Below, in pieces: positions 21,887 to 30,271 of a stretch of 64,000 nucleotides of DNA. A program made the translations under genes and the position numbers. A model generated the notes under the pieces. The model did not search any database. It was not told the DNA's origin and saw only the letters and a list, made by a program, of their open reading frames with translations. Source of the stretch: Opitutaceae bacterium (GTDB lineage Bacteria > Verrucomicrobiota > Verrucomicrobiia > Opitutales > Opitutaceae); contig JADJTK010000052.1 of the NCBI GenBank assembly GCA_016711225.1, forward strand, positions 434,001 through 498,000, read 5' to 3'. Position 1 is the first letter of the stretch, and each line of letters opens with the position of its first letter.

Positions 21887-22420
21887 TCATTCCTCCGTTG
21901 TTCTTCGCGCGGATTGATAGGCGGTGAGGCGCCAGCCTAGGCGGGCGTCGAATCGATACACCGCGAGGTAGCGAATTTTCAGCGGCCGCGAGCTTTCGGC
22001 GGTACCGACGAGCAGTTCGGCCGAACCGAAGATGAGTGCCACCGCCTCGGCGAGAATGCGAACCTCGCGCGGCCCTGGATTGAGGGCGAAGTAGCGCATC
22101 TCTCCCGAGTTGAGGGCGGCGAGCAGTTCGGGTTTGGTCTGGATGCGCCCGTCGGCGTGGCCGAAGATCAACTCGTCGCCGCAGAGCAGTTCGAGCGCGC
22201 GGGTGTCGGCGGCCACAAGTGCAGTGGTCCGTTGGATATCGGCGGCGACCGCGGCCTGGATGAGCTCAGTGGTCGTCTCGTTCGGCGTGGCAGGGGCTCG
22301 CTCTGCCTGTTCGATCCGAATGGGTGCCAGGGACGGGGAGCTGCCCAGATCAGCGGCCGCGCCGAGGCAGACGGCACCAGTTGCGGCGAGGGCCCAGACG
22401 AGGGTCGACCGGAGACACAT
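21887..22420 (-). CDS. Exported DUF4440/SnoaL-like protein
   Basis: 177 residues from MCLRSTLVWALAATGAV, which gives a signal peptide. The C-terminal 115 residues have the NTF2-like (cone-shaped) pattern of DUF4440: DTRALELLCGDELIFGHADGR, KPELLAALNSGEMRY, VYRFDARLGWRLTAYQSAR. The fold binds small ligands or acts as an enzyme; no function can be assigned. Single gene. Confidence 0.78.
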   Translation of the reverse strand: MCLRSTLVWALAATGAVCLGAAADLGSSPSLAPIRIEQAERAPATPNETTTELIQAAVAADIQRTTALVAADTRALELLCGDELIFGHADGRIQTKPELLAALNSGEMRYFALNPGPREVRILAEAVALIFGSAELLVGTAESSRPLKIRYLAVYRFDARLGWRLTAYQSARRTTEE

Positions 22421-22549
22421 GCGACGAGCGTAGGGACGTGACGACGGCTTGGCCAGCATTGGCGCGAGGGACGGGTGGCGCGGGTCTCCTGACCCGTGGC
22501 TGGGGTTGGCCCGTCAATTCGGCGGGGCGGGAGGCTGGAGGTAGGAGAA

Positions 22550-22570
22550 CGACGTTCTTGGGGAACGTCG
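22550..22570. repeat. Short palindrome
   Basis: CGACGTTC / GAACGTCG with a 5-base loop in the 319-base gap before the LAB_N gene. It looks like a mobile REP-type unit; the rest of the gap is unremarkable. Confidence 0.4.
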
Positions 22571-22739
22571 CTACAGCCGAGCAGCGCTGCGATCGTCGCT
22601 ACGGGACTGCGGGCGGCAGGGGCGGATTCTGCTGGCGGAGCTGCGCGATTTGGGGCGGGGGCGCAGGTCTCGGAAGGTTCCGCTCGATGGCTCCAGTTTT
22701 GACCTGATTTCAGCGGGCCGGGCCGCATGCTGCTCGGAT

Positions 22740-23072
22740 ATGAACGAAGCCTGGCTGCACTTTTCCTTCTTCGGCGCCCCCGTCACGATCACGGGCTGGA
22801 AGCTGATTGGCTATGTGGGCACCGTGATGTTTGCCGGGCGCTGGTTTGTGCAGTGGTGGGCCTCCAAGAGCGCGGGACGGGTGGTGGTGCCACGGGTCTT
22901 CTGGTACATGAGCGTGGTCGGTAGCATCATGACCCTGTCGTATTTTGTTTGGGGCAAGAACGACTCGGTGGGCATCCTGCAGAACGTCTTCCCCTCGTTT
23001 GTGGCAGGGTACAACCTGTGGCTCGACGTCAGCCACCGGGGTTGGAATCGCCAGAAGGTGCAGGCCACGTAA
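22740..23072 (+). CDS. Lipid A biosynthesis N-terminal (LAB_N) domain protein
   Basis: 110 residues from MNEAWLHFSFFGAPV. Three membrane helices with the LAB_N pattern: GYVGTVMFAGRWFVQWWAS, VPRVFWYMSVVGSIMTL, FVAGYNLWLD. The domain occurs alone or fused to lipid-sugar enzymes such as ArnT-type or dolichol-phosphate mannosyltransferase-like proteins; its own role is poorly known, probably in small-molecule/lipid transport in the inner membrane. Confidence 0.87.
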   Translation: MNEAWLHFSFFGAPVTITGWKLIGYVGTVMFAGRWFVQWWASKSAGRVVVPRVFWYMSVVGSIMTLSYFVWGKNDSVGILQNVFPSFVAGYNLWLDVSHRGWNRQKVQAT

Positions 23073-23139
23073 GGCAATTGTGCGGAGCGGGGCGAGGGCC
23101 GCTGGCGGGGCGCCGTCCCTACTTCGAAACGTGACAAGC

Positions 23140-23162
23140 GGCCCGCCCTGAAGGGACGGGCC
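23140..23162. terminator. Bidirectional hairpin between converging genes
   Basis: GGCCCGCCC / GGG-A-CGGGCC stem with a TGAA loop, followed by ACGTTTTC. It sits between the LAB_N gene stop and the stop of the coiled-coil gene on the other strand. Confidence 0.6.
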
Positions 23163-23175
23163 ACGTTTTCTCGCC

Positions 23176-24669
23176 TCAGAACGGATCAGGCTCGCGGAAT
23201 ACCGGGGTGGCTTCGAGGTGGTGGCCGGGCGGCAACGAGAGCGGTTCACCCTGGGCGGGAAGATCGTCGTTCTTGAAGAGCTGGATCGTCACGGGATCGA
23301 CCGCGTCGGAGGTCTCCCACGACCATTTGCCGATCGAAACGAACTCCATCGGGATGCCTTTGTCGCGGCTCAGGCCGGGGCCGTCGCCACGGATGAATAC
23401 CTTGTTGCCGATGCCGATGTAGGCGGTGACGAGCAGGCGGGTGTACCCGTCGGCCGTTTTGGTCGGGGCCGCAGTGGCGGCGGGATCGTCGTCGTAGACG
23501 ATCTCCGGTTCCGCGAAGCCGGGGAGCACGGCCTCGCCTAGGCTGCGCGTGGTGGGTTTGCGGCGGGGCTCGCGTTTGGGCGGGGTCTCGGTGGCGGAGG
23601 CCGGGTCGCTGGCGGTCGCTGGGTCGGTCTCGGTGGCTCCGGCCGCGCTCGCGGCCTGTGGGGCTTCCTCGGGCAGGGGGCCGGGGGGAGAGGGCGCAAT
23701 CGGATCGCGTTTCCCCCGGGGAAACGCAGTGAGCTGCATCACAGGGAGTGCGGGGGCTGGGGCGGCGGGCTGCGCCTCGTCGGAGGTGTCGATCTCCTGC
23801 TCGGTCGTCTCGGCTTCGTGGCGAATCCGGCGCGCGGCGCGGGGAGCGGCGGTCTCGACGGCGCAGACGGCGGCGTGAAGTTGGTCGATCTTCTTTTGCA
23901 GGGCGGCGTCGATCTCGCGCTCAAGATGGCGGAGCGCGGCGGCCCGGTCGGAGAGGCGGGAGTCGACGTTCTCGGCGGCGACGATGGTCTGGCGCACGCG
24001 CACCTCGACGGCGGAAAAGGCGGACTGGAGCTCGACGGCGGCCTGAGTCATGGCCTTTTCACTGCGGGCGGTGGCGGAGACGAGGGCCGGTTCGAGCTCG
24101 CGGCTCTGTTTCACGGCGGCGGTGAGGGCGGGCATGACCTGCTGCTCGGTGGCAAGGAACTCCTTGGTTGCGGCTTGGATCTTTTCGGCGATGGCCGTGA
24201 GGCGTTGGCCCTCGGCATCGCGCAAGGCCTCGAGCTCCTTGAGCATGGTGGCCTTTTCCTCGTCGTCGCGGGTCTGGAGCTGGGTAGTGAACTCGGCGAT
24301 CTTTTCCTGCAGGCGGTAGGGCAGGGTCTCGGCGGTGTGCACGGCGCGGGCGGTGGCCTCGTGGGCGGATTTCAACTGGCCGGCGATGGAGGCGATGGTC
24401 TCGGCGGACTGGTGCAGCCGGGTGTTCTGTGCCTCGAGCTTGAGTTGGAGGGCGGCCTCGGCCTCGTGTTGGCCGGCGGCGAAGTCGAGGAGGAAGGGGA
24501 GCACGCCGAGTACGCTCCCAAGGGCGACACAACCGAAGATCATGCTCAGCGCGGTGGCCGAGAGCGGGGAGGGGGCCAACAGGCCGATCAGGCCAGCGAG
24601 GACGAGCAGGACGCCGTCGCCGAGGAAATACGGCCATTTGGGCGGGCGGGGGGAGTGAGGTAGGTTCAT
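23176..24669 (-). CDS. Membrane-anchored coiled-coil protein, unknown
   Basis: 497 residues. Two membrane helices (about 15-34 and 40-64), a long Ala/Glu/Gln-rich coiled coil (about 68-280), a Pro/Ala/Thr/Glu linker (about 295-385) and a small globular C-terminal domain (about 393-480: TRLLVTAYIGIGNKVFIRGD, then KWSWETSDAVDPVTIQLFKND). The head resembles a beta-sandwich accessory domain seen in verrucomicrobial proteins, but I cannot name it. Topology suggests an inner-membrane scaffold reaching into the cytoplasm or periplasm. Confidence 0.78.
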   Translation of the reverse strand: MNLPHSPRPPKWPYFLGDGVLLVLAGLIGLLAPSPLSATALSMIFGCVALGSVLGVLPFLLDFAAGQHEAEAALQLKLEAQNTRLHQSAETIASIAGQLKSAHEATARAVHTAETLPYRLQEKIAEFTTQLQTRDDEEKATMLKELEALRDAEGQRLTAIAEKIQAATKEFLATEQQVMPALTAAVKQSRELEPALVSATARSEKAMTQAAVELQSAFSAVEVRVRQTIVAAENVDSRLSDRAAALRHLEREIDAALQKKIDQLHAAVCAVETAAPRAARRIRHEAETTEQEIDTSDEAQPAAPAPALPVMQLTAFPRGKRDPIAPSPPGPLPEEAPQAASAAGATETDPATASDPASATETPPKREPRRKPTTRSLGEAVLPGFAEPEIVYDDDPAATAAPTKTADGYTRLLVTAYIGIGNKVFIRGDGPGLSRDKGIPMEFVSIGKWSWETSDAVDPVTIQLFKNDDLPAQGEPLSLPPGHHLEATPVFREPDPF

Positions 24670-24892
24670 CGCGCGAAGCTGGGGCTGACGAATCTGGAGA
24701 CGGATTCAATCTCCCAGAGTGGGCGCCGGCAGCAAGGCCAAAGCCGGGGTGTGCGAGTGGACGTCCACCCTCCGGCGAGCGGGGCCGCTGCGTTATTTGT
24801 CCGAGTTCCTCTAATGAATGAGCGGTTTGGATCGGGAAAGGAATCGACCGGCGAGGGGGGGGCCCTAGCTTCGCTCGGAACCCCCGAATCCG

Positions 24893-26617
24893 ATGACCCC
24901 ATCCCTCTCTCCGGAGCGCCCGCAAACCGCGGTCGCGAAAGTCTTCAAGCACCCGATTTTTTGGGTCCCCACGCTGTATCTGGCGATGGGCATTCCGTAT
25001 AACGTGATCAACAGCACGGCATCGTCGATGTACAAGTCGCTCGGTGTCAGTGACGGCCAGATTACGGTGACGCTGGGTTTCATGGCTTACGCCTGGTCGA
25101 TCAAGCCGCTCTGGGCGGCCTTTCTCGATATGTACCGCACGAAGAAATTCTTCGTGATCGCGATGGAGTTGCTCATGCCGGTGCTTTTCGTGGGCGTCGC
25201 GATGTCGCTGCCCTTTGCGGGTTACTTCCGGATAAGCATCGCGCTGCTCTGGGTCGCTGCGTTCGCCTCGTCCACTCAGGACATTTGCGGCGACGGCATC
25301 TATCTCACCTCGATGAACAAGAAGAAGCAGGCGAGTCTCGCCGGGGTGCAGGGTATGTTCTGGAATCTTGGCAAGGTGCTCGCCACGGGTTTGCTGATCA
25401 GCCACATGGAGGAGGTCGCTAATGGCCGCGGCTGGTCTGTGCAGCAGATGTGGAGCGGTGTTTGGATCGTGGTTGCCATTACAATTGCGCTCTTTGCCGT
25501 TTACCACCTGTTCCTCTTGCCCACGGGCAGCATCGCGCATCGGCCGCACAGCGCCAAGCAGGTGATCGGAGACTTTGTGGGTTCGGCCATCACTTGCTTC
25601 CACAAGCGCGCGTTCTGGGGCATGATCGCCTTCGTGTTTCTCTATCGCATTGGAGAGGGCCTGATCATGGTCGAAGGAAAGCTCTTCATGCAGTCGTCTA
25701 TCGAGAGCGGTGGCCTTGGATTGACTGTGGGCCAAGTAGCCAAAATTGATGCGGTCTATGGGACCATCGCGGCCATTGCCGGCGGCATTCTTGGAGGCCT
25801 ATTTCTTGGCAGACTCGGCCTGCGAAAAGCGCTCCCCATCCTCGGGCTGTGCCTGAATATTCCGCACTTCACCTTCGTTTACCTCAGCCATTATGGAGCG
25901 GCGAAACACGGACTCGACTACGGCACCATCGCAACCTTGGTGAGTATTGAGAAATTTGGGTACGGCTTTGGCTTCATCGGCAACATGGTCTACATGATGC
26001 AGCAGTTCGCCCCGGGGCGCTGCACGATGACGCACTATGCCTTCGCCACCGCGTTGATGAACTTCGTGCTTGCGCCCACCACCATGATCTCCGGCCCGCT
26101 GGCGGAATATTTGGGGTTCTCGACCTTTTTCATTGTGATGATGTTCGCCTCGGTGCCCAGCGTCTGGGCGGCCTACAATGCCCCGTTTCCACTCGATGGT
26201 GACGATCATAAGGGCTCCTCCGAGGATGAGGCCAAGGGCGTGGTCATCACGCCTGACGACCCAACTCGGTTGAGCGAGGCTGAGCAAAAGGTGCAGCGTA
26301 CTGCCGGACGCGCCTCCGTGTATGCGATGCTCAACGTCCTCGCCATTCTGATCCTCGATGCCTATTTCCTCGGCCGGCTGCAGGGCAAGGTCGTTGGCAG
26401 CGGCAAGTTCGAATTCGGCCTCCTTCTCGCCTGCGCCGCACTGAAGCTGTTCCTCACGTTGCGGGCATTCCGGATTGCGAATCAGGCCATCGCCGAGAGC
26501 GCCGCCTGCCCCGGCAATGCTTATCACGCCAACGCCCGTGGGGCCAAGATTGCCACCTGGATTTGCGGTGCCGTCACGATCGCGATCGTGGCCTTCGGGG
26601 CGCGGATGGCGTTCTGA
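24893..26617 (+). CDS. AmpG-like MFS transporter
   Basis: 574 residues, about 14 hydrophobic segments. AmpG-like features: LAMGIPYNVINSTASSMYKSLG in helix 1, SIKPLWAAFLDMYRTKKFF, and SSTQDICGDGIYL matching the TQDIxxDGY motif of AmpG/acetyl-CoA transporter relatives. Substrate unknown; sugars or muropeptides are plausible. The codon use is less GC-biased than in flanking genes. A strong hairpin terminator follows the stop. Confidence 0.85.
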   Translation: MTPSLSPERPQTAVAKVFKHPIFWVPTLYLAMGIPYNVINSTASSMYKSLGVSDGQITVTLGFMAYAWSIKPLWAAFLDMYRTKKFFVIAMELLMPVLFVGVAMSLPFAGYFRISIALLWVAAFASSTQDICGDGIYLTSMNKKKQASLAGVQGMFWNLGKVLATGLLISHMEEVANGRGWSVQQMWSGVWIVVAITIALFAVYHLFLLPTGSIAHRPHSAKQVIGDFVGSAITCFHKRAFWGMIAFVFLYRIGEGLIMVEGKLFMQSSIESGGLGLTVGQVAKIDAVYGTIAAIAGGILGGLFLGRLGLRKALPILGLCLNIPHFTFVYLSHYGAAKHGLDYGTIATLVSIEKFGYGFGFIGNMVYMMQQFAPGRCTMTHYAFATALMNFVLAPTTMISGPLAEYLGFSTFFIVMMFASVPSVWAAYNAPFPLDGDDHKGSSEDEAKGVVITPDDPTRLSEAEQKVQRTAGRASVYAMLNVLAILILDAYFLGRLQGKVVGSGKFEFGLLLACAALKLFLTLRAFRIANQAIAESAACPGNAYHANARGAKIATWICGAVTIAIVAFGARMAF

Positions 26618-26638
26618 TCATCGAGACAAACTGAGTTC

Positions 26639-26672
26639 GGACCGGCGAGCCCTCGGGCCGCCGGTCCTTTTT
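26639..26672 (+). terminator. Intrinsic terminator after the MFS gene
   Basis: Stem GGACCGGC / GCCGGTCC with additional inner pairing GAGCCC / GGGCC, followed by TTTTT. Confidence 0.85.
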
Positions 26673-26761
26673 GTCGAGGCGGGGTCGTCGCCCGCGGCGA
26701 GGTGTGCGGTGGCGGAGGCGGGCTTGCGTCGGGTGGAACGGGCCGTTCTGCTCGATGGCTT

Positions 26762-27370
26762 ATGCTCGAGATCCGCATCCCCGCCGGTGATTTCGCCGGC
26801 TACATTTTCGACTGCGACGGCACGCTCATCGATTCGATGCCCGTGCACTACCGCGCCTGGGATGCGGCCATGCGGCGCAACGGCTTGGGCGAGAAGCTCA
26901 GCGAGGAGCTGTTCTATTCGCTGGGCGGGGTGCCGACCCGCCGGGTGGCCGAGTTGATCGCCCAGCACTACGGGCTCACGATCGACCCCGAGGTGGTGTT
27001 CCACCAGAAGGAGGATCTCTTCATGGAGATGCTGGCCGATGTCGCCTTGATCGAGCCGGTGGTCGCGTTTGCGCGACGGGCTGTGGCCGAGGGCAAACCG
27101 GTGTCGGTGGCTTCGGGTGGCCCGCGCGTGGTGGTGCAGCGCTCGCTGGAACTGGCGGGCCTGGCACCGCTGTTTCAGGTGGTGGTGACGGCCGACGACG
27201 TGGTGCACGGCAAGCCCTCGCCCGATATGTTTTTGCTCGCCGCGCAGCGCATGGGTGTGGAGCCCGCGCAATGTCTGGTTTTTGAGGATGCCGAGCCCGG
27301 TCATCGGGCGGCGGAGGCGGCGGGGATGCCTTCGGTCCACGTGCCCAGCCGCGGGCCGCGGGTGAAGTGA
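26762..27370 (+). CDS. HAD-superfamily phosphatase, beta-phosphoglucomutase-like
   Basis: 202 residues from MLEIRIPAGDFAG. HAD motifs: FDCDGTLIDS (nucleophile Asp17, acid/base Asp19), SVASGGPR (motif II Ser), GKPSPDMFLLAA (motif III Lys), VFEDAEPG (motif IV acidic pair). The helical cap between motifs I and II places it in subfamily IA. A sugar-phosphate phosphatase or phosphomutase is likely. Converges with the methyltransferase gene, 13 bases between stops. Confidence 0.88.
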   Translation: MLEIRIPAGDFAGYIFDCDGTLIDSMPVHYRAWDAAMRRNGLGEKLSEELFYSLGGVPTRRVAELIAQHYGLTIDPEVVFHQKEDLFMEMLADVALIEPVVAFARRAVAEGKPVSVASGGPRVVVQRSLELAGLAPLFQVVVTADDVVHGKPSPDMFLLAAQRMGVEPAQCLVFEDAEPGHRAAEAAGMPSVHVPSRGPRVK

Positions 27371-27383
27371 GTGGTCGTGCCGG

Positions 27384-28082
27384 CTAGCAGCCGACGGCGG
27401 GCTTGCGCAGCACACCAAGTTTGCCGGCGAGGATCTCGAACGGCAGCGCCCGGGCACGGGCGAACTCCTCGAGGGCTTGACGCGATCCGTCGTAGACGTG
27501 GTCGACCTGGCAGTCGTCGACCACGAGCAGGCCGCCGGGGCTGAGGCGCGACCAAAGCAGATCTAGGGCGGCAACACTGGGCGCGTAGAGGTCGACGTCG
27601 ACCAGGCCAAAGCAGAAGCGGCGCGCGGGAGGCAGGGCGACGGCGGCGACGTCGCCCGCCAGAATATCCACGCGGCGGATGCCGTTGAGGCGCATCGTCG
27701 CCTCGAAGACGCGGCGGGAGTTGACGGTGAATTTCTGGAACGCGCGGTCGTCGGCGCATTTGCCGCGCGTGGCCACCTCGGTGTCGACGCTGGCCGGGGT
27801 GAAGCCGCCGAAGGTGTCGATCACCAGGTACCGGCGATCGGGGCACACCTCGTCGAGATGCCGGTTGAGGAAGGCGGTGGTGTAGCCGCGGTAACAGCCG
27901 ACCTCGGCGAAGTCGCCGGGGACCCGGCGGGCCTCGTCGACGAGGGAGACGAGCGCGCAGAGCTGGGTGGGCGAGAAGGCGTAGCGGTAGCGGTAGAGCG
28001 AGAAGTGCCGCAGTGGGGAATAGAAGAGGGCCGTCCGCGCGAGCCGGTCGAGGAGGGTGGCGAATGCGGAGTCGGTGGCCAT
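27384..28082 (-). CDS. TylF/MycF-like O-methyltransferase
   Basis: 232 residues from MATDSAFATLLDRLA. SAM-binding motif FAEVGCYRGYTTAFL (residues 58-72), Asp-rich segments VDVDLYAPS and LLVVDDCQVD, and HVYDGSRQALEEF match the TylF/MycF (macrocin O-methyltransferase) family, which uses Mg2+ through such Asp residues. Probably modifies a sugar or other small molecule; no biosynthetic cluster surrounds it. Confidence 0.84.
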   Translation of the reverse strand: MATDSAFATLLDRLARTALFYSPLRHFSLYRYRYAFSPTQLCALVSLVDEARRVPGDFAEVGCYRGYTTAFLNRHLDEVCPDRRYLVIDTFGGFTPASVDTEVATRGKCADDRAFQKFTVNSRRVFEATMRLNGIRRVDILAGDVAAVALPPARRFCFGLVDVDLYAPSVAALDLLWSRLSPGGLLVVDDCQVDHVYDGSRQALEEFARARALPFEILAGKLGVLRKPAVGC

Positions 28083-28219
28083 CGGGTACGCGAGCCAAGC
28101 GGGGGAAGCGGCGGCAGGCAAGGTCCGGGGAGCGGCGCGCGGAACGAGCGGGGTAGCGGAACGCCTTGCGTTCCGGACGGCAGGCAAGGCCTGCCGCTAC
28201 GCGGATGCAGAACGTTGCC

Positions 28220-30070
28220 TCACACTTCGACCAGATCCTTCTCCACGCGCAGGTTTTCGATGATGAAGCCCTGGCGGTCGGGGGTGTTCTTGCCCATGAA
28301 GAACGAGAGCAGGCCGTCGCTGTTGTGCAGGTTCGCCAGCGAGACGGGCTCGAGACGGATGCGTTCGCCGATGAAGTCCTTGAACTCGCCGGGGGAGATC
28401 TCGCCCAAGCCTTTGAATCGCGTGGTCTCCGGGCTGGCACCGAGCTTGGCGGTGGCGGCGCGCTTCTCCTCCTCGGAGTAGCAGTAGATCGTCTCCTTCT
28501 TGTTGCGCACGCGGAAGAGCGGCGTCTCCAGGATGTAGAGGTGGCCGTTGCGCAGCAGGTCGGGGAAGAACTGCAGGAAGAACGAGATCAGCAGCAGGCG
28601 GATGTGCATGCCGTCGACGTCGGCGTCGGTGGCGATGACGACCTTGCCGTAGCGCAGGCCGTCCATGCCGTCCTCGAGGTTGAGGGCGGACTGGAGGAGG
28701 TGGAATTCCTCGTTTTCGTAGATGACTTTCTTGGACAGGCCGAAGGTGTTCAGCGGTTTGCCCTTCAGGGCGAAGACGGCCTGCGTGGCCACATCGCGCG
28801 TGGCGGTGAGGGAGCCGGCGGCGCTGTCGCCCTCGACGATGAAGAGGGTGCTGTCCTCGGAGCGCTTGTCGCGGTCGCCGAGGTGGAAGCGGCAGTCGCG
28901 CAGCTTCTTGTTGTGGAGAGAGGCCTTCTTGGCGCGTTCGCGGGCGAGGTTGCGGATGCCGGCGAGATCCTTGCGCTCGCGCTCGCTGGCCTGGATCTTG
29001 AGGAGGATGGCGTTGGCGGCCGTCGGGTTTTTGTGGAGCCAGGCGTCGAGCTGGTGCTGGAGGAACTGCCCGATGAACTGCTTGACCGAGGGGCCGTCGG
29101 GGCCGACGTCGGTGGAGCCGAGCTTGGTCTTGGTCTGCGACTCGAAGACGGGCTCGACCACGCGGATGGCGACGGCGGCAAAGATGGACTGGCGGATGTC
29201 GGCGGCGTCGAAGTCCTTCTTGAAGAACATGCGCACGGTCTCCACGAGGGCCTCGCGGAAGGCCGCCAGGTGGGTGCCGCCCATGGTGGTGTGCTGGCCG
29301 TTGACGAAGGAGAAGTACTCCTCCCCGTAGTGGGCGCCGTGGGTCATCGCGATCTCGATGTCCTCACCGTCGAAGTGGGCGATCGGGTACAGAGTTTCGC
29401 CGCTGAGGTTCTTCTTGAGGAGGTCCTCCAGGCCGTTCTCGGATTTGAAGGGCTTGCCGTTGAAGGTGAGGGTGAGGCCGCGGTTGAGGAAGGCGTACTT
29501 CCAGAGCAGATCCTCGATGAACTCGGGGCGGAACTTGTAGTCGGCGCCGAAGAGGGCGGGGTCGGGAGTGAACTCGATGATGGTGCCGTTGCGGTCGTCG
29601 GTCTTGGCGACCTTGTGGTCCTTGGCGAGTTTGCCGGCGACGAACTCGACAACCTTAGTCTGGCCCTCGCGCACGGCCTGGGCGCGGAAGGTGGCGGAGA
29701 GGGCGTTGACGGCCTTCTGGCCGACGCCGTTGAGGCCGACGGACTTTTGGAAGGCGGCCGAGTCGTACTTGGCGCCGGTGTTGATGACGGAGACGCACTC
29801 GAGGAGCTTGCCCAGCGGGATGCCTCGGCCGTAGTCACGCACGCGCACGGTGCGGTCGGTGAGCTCGATCTCGATCTTTTTGCCGAAGCCCATCGCGAAC
29901 TCGTCGATGGAGTTGTCGATGGTCTCTTTGAGGAGGACGTAGATGCCATCCTCGGCGTGGGCGCCGTTCCCGAGCCGGCCGATGTACATGCCGGGACGTA
30001 GCCGGATGTGCTCGGTGGACGAGAGCGTCTTGATGTTGGCTTCGGTGTAGTTGGTCGAGGCGGAGGCCAT
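28220..30070 (-). CDS. parE: Type IIA topoisomerase B subunit (ParE/GyrB-like)
   Basis: 616 residues from MASASTNYTEANIK. GHKL ATPase: LLKETIDNSIDEFAMG, DYGRGIP, LNGVGQKAVNALS, MGGTH. Toprim: EGDSAAGSLT, DADVDGMHIRLLL; tail RFKGLGE and DFIGERIRL. Length (616, no insertion) suits ParE-type or short GyrB-type enzymes. The Toprim motif reads EGDSAAGS rather than the usual EGDSAGGS. No A subunit is adjacent: downstream is a methyltransferase gene and upstream a divergent aminotransferase. Confidence 0.88.
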   Translation of the reverse strand: MASASTNYTEANIKTLSSTEHIRLRPGMYIGRLGNGAHAEDGIYVLLKETIDNSIDEFAMGFGKKIEIELTDRTVRVRDYGRGIPLGKLLECVSVINTGAKYDSAAFQKSVGLNGVGQKAVNALSATFRAQAVREGQTKVVEFVAGKLAKDHKVAKTDDRNGTIIEFTPDPALFGADYKFRPEFIEDLLWKYAFLNRGLTLTFNGKPFKSENGLEDLLKKNLSGETLYPIAHFDGEDIEIAMTHGAHYGEEYFSFVNGQHTTMGGTHLAAFREALVETVRMFFKKDFDAADIRQSIFAAVAIRVVEPVFESQTKTKLGSTDVGPDGPSVKQFIGQFLQHQLDAWLHKNPTAANAILLKIQASERERKDLAGIRNLARERAKKASLHNKKLRDCRFHLGDRDKRSEDSTLFIVEGDSAAGSLTATRDVATQAVFALKGKPLNTFGLSKKVIYENEEFHLLQSALNLEDGMDGLRYGKVVIATDADVDGMHIRLLLISFFLQFFPDLLRNGHLYILETPLFRVRNKKETIYCYSEEEKRAATAKLGASPETTRFKGLGEISPGEFKDFIGERIRLEPVSLANLHNSDGLLSFFMGKNTPDRQGFIIENLRVEKDLVEV

Positions 30071-30075
30071 GGCGG

Positions 30076-30165
30076 AGGAAAGTAGCGAGTAGCGAGGAGC
30101 GGGTAGCGAGTAGCAAACAGCGGAGCGCGGGAGGCAAGAAGGCAGAATGCTGAACGCTGAACGCG
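30076..30165. repeat. GCGAGTAGC / GCTGAACG low-complexity repeats
   Basis: Repeated units AGCGAGTAGCGAGGAGCGGG, AGCGAGTAGC and GCTGAACGCTGAACGC in the leader of the topoisomerase gene. Similar GCAGAATGCTGAA text occurs at 20370-20383. Confidence 0.4.
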
Positions 30166-30271
30166 AAGGAGCGTAGGCCCTAGGCGTGCGAGGCAAGCTT
30201 GGAGTGCGGGGGGGGCGGCCGGGCTCGCCTCGACCTTGAGATCTGTGCGAGCGTGTCCGCTCTTGGAAACC

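Noticed and set aside
28166..30001. 611-codon open frame on the plus strand
   Set aside because: Antisense to the GyrB/ParE gene; no recognisable protein.
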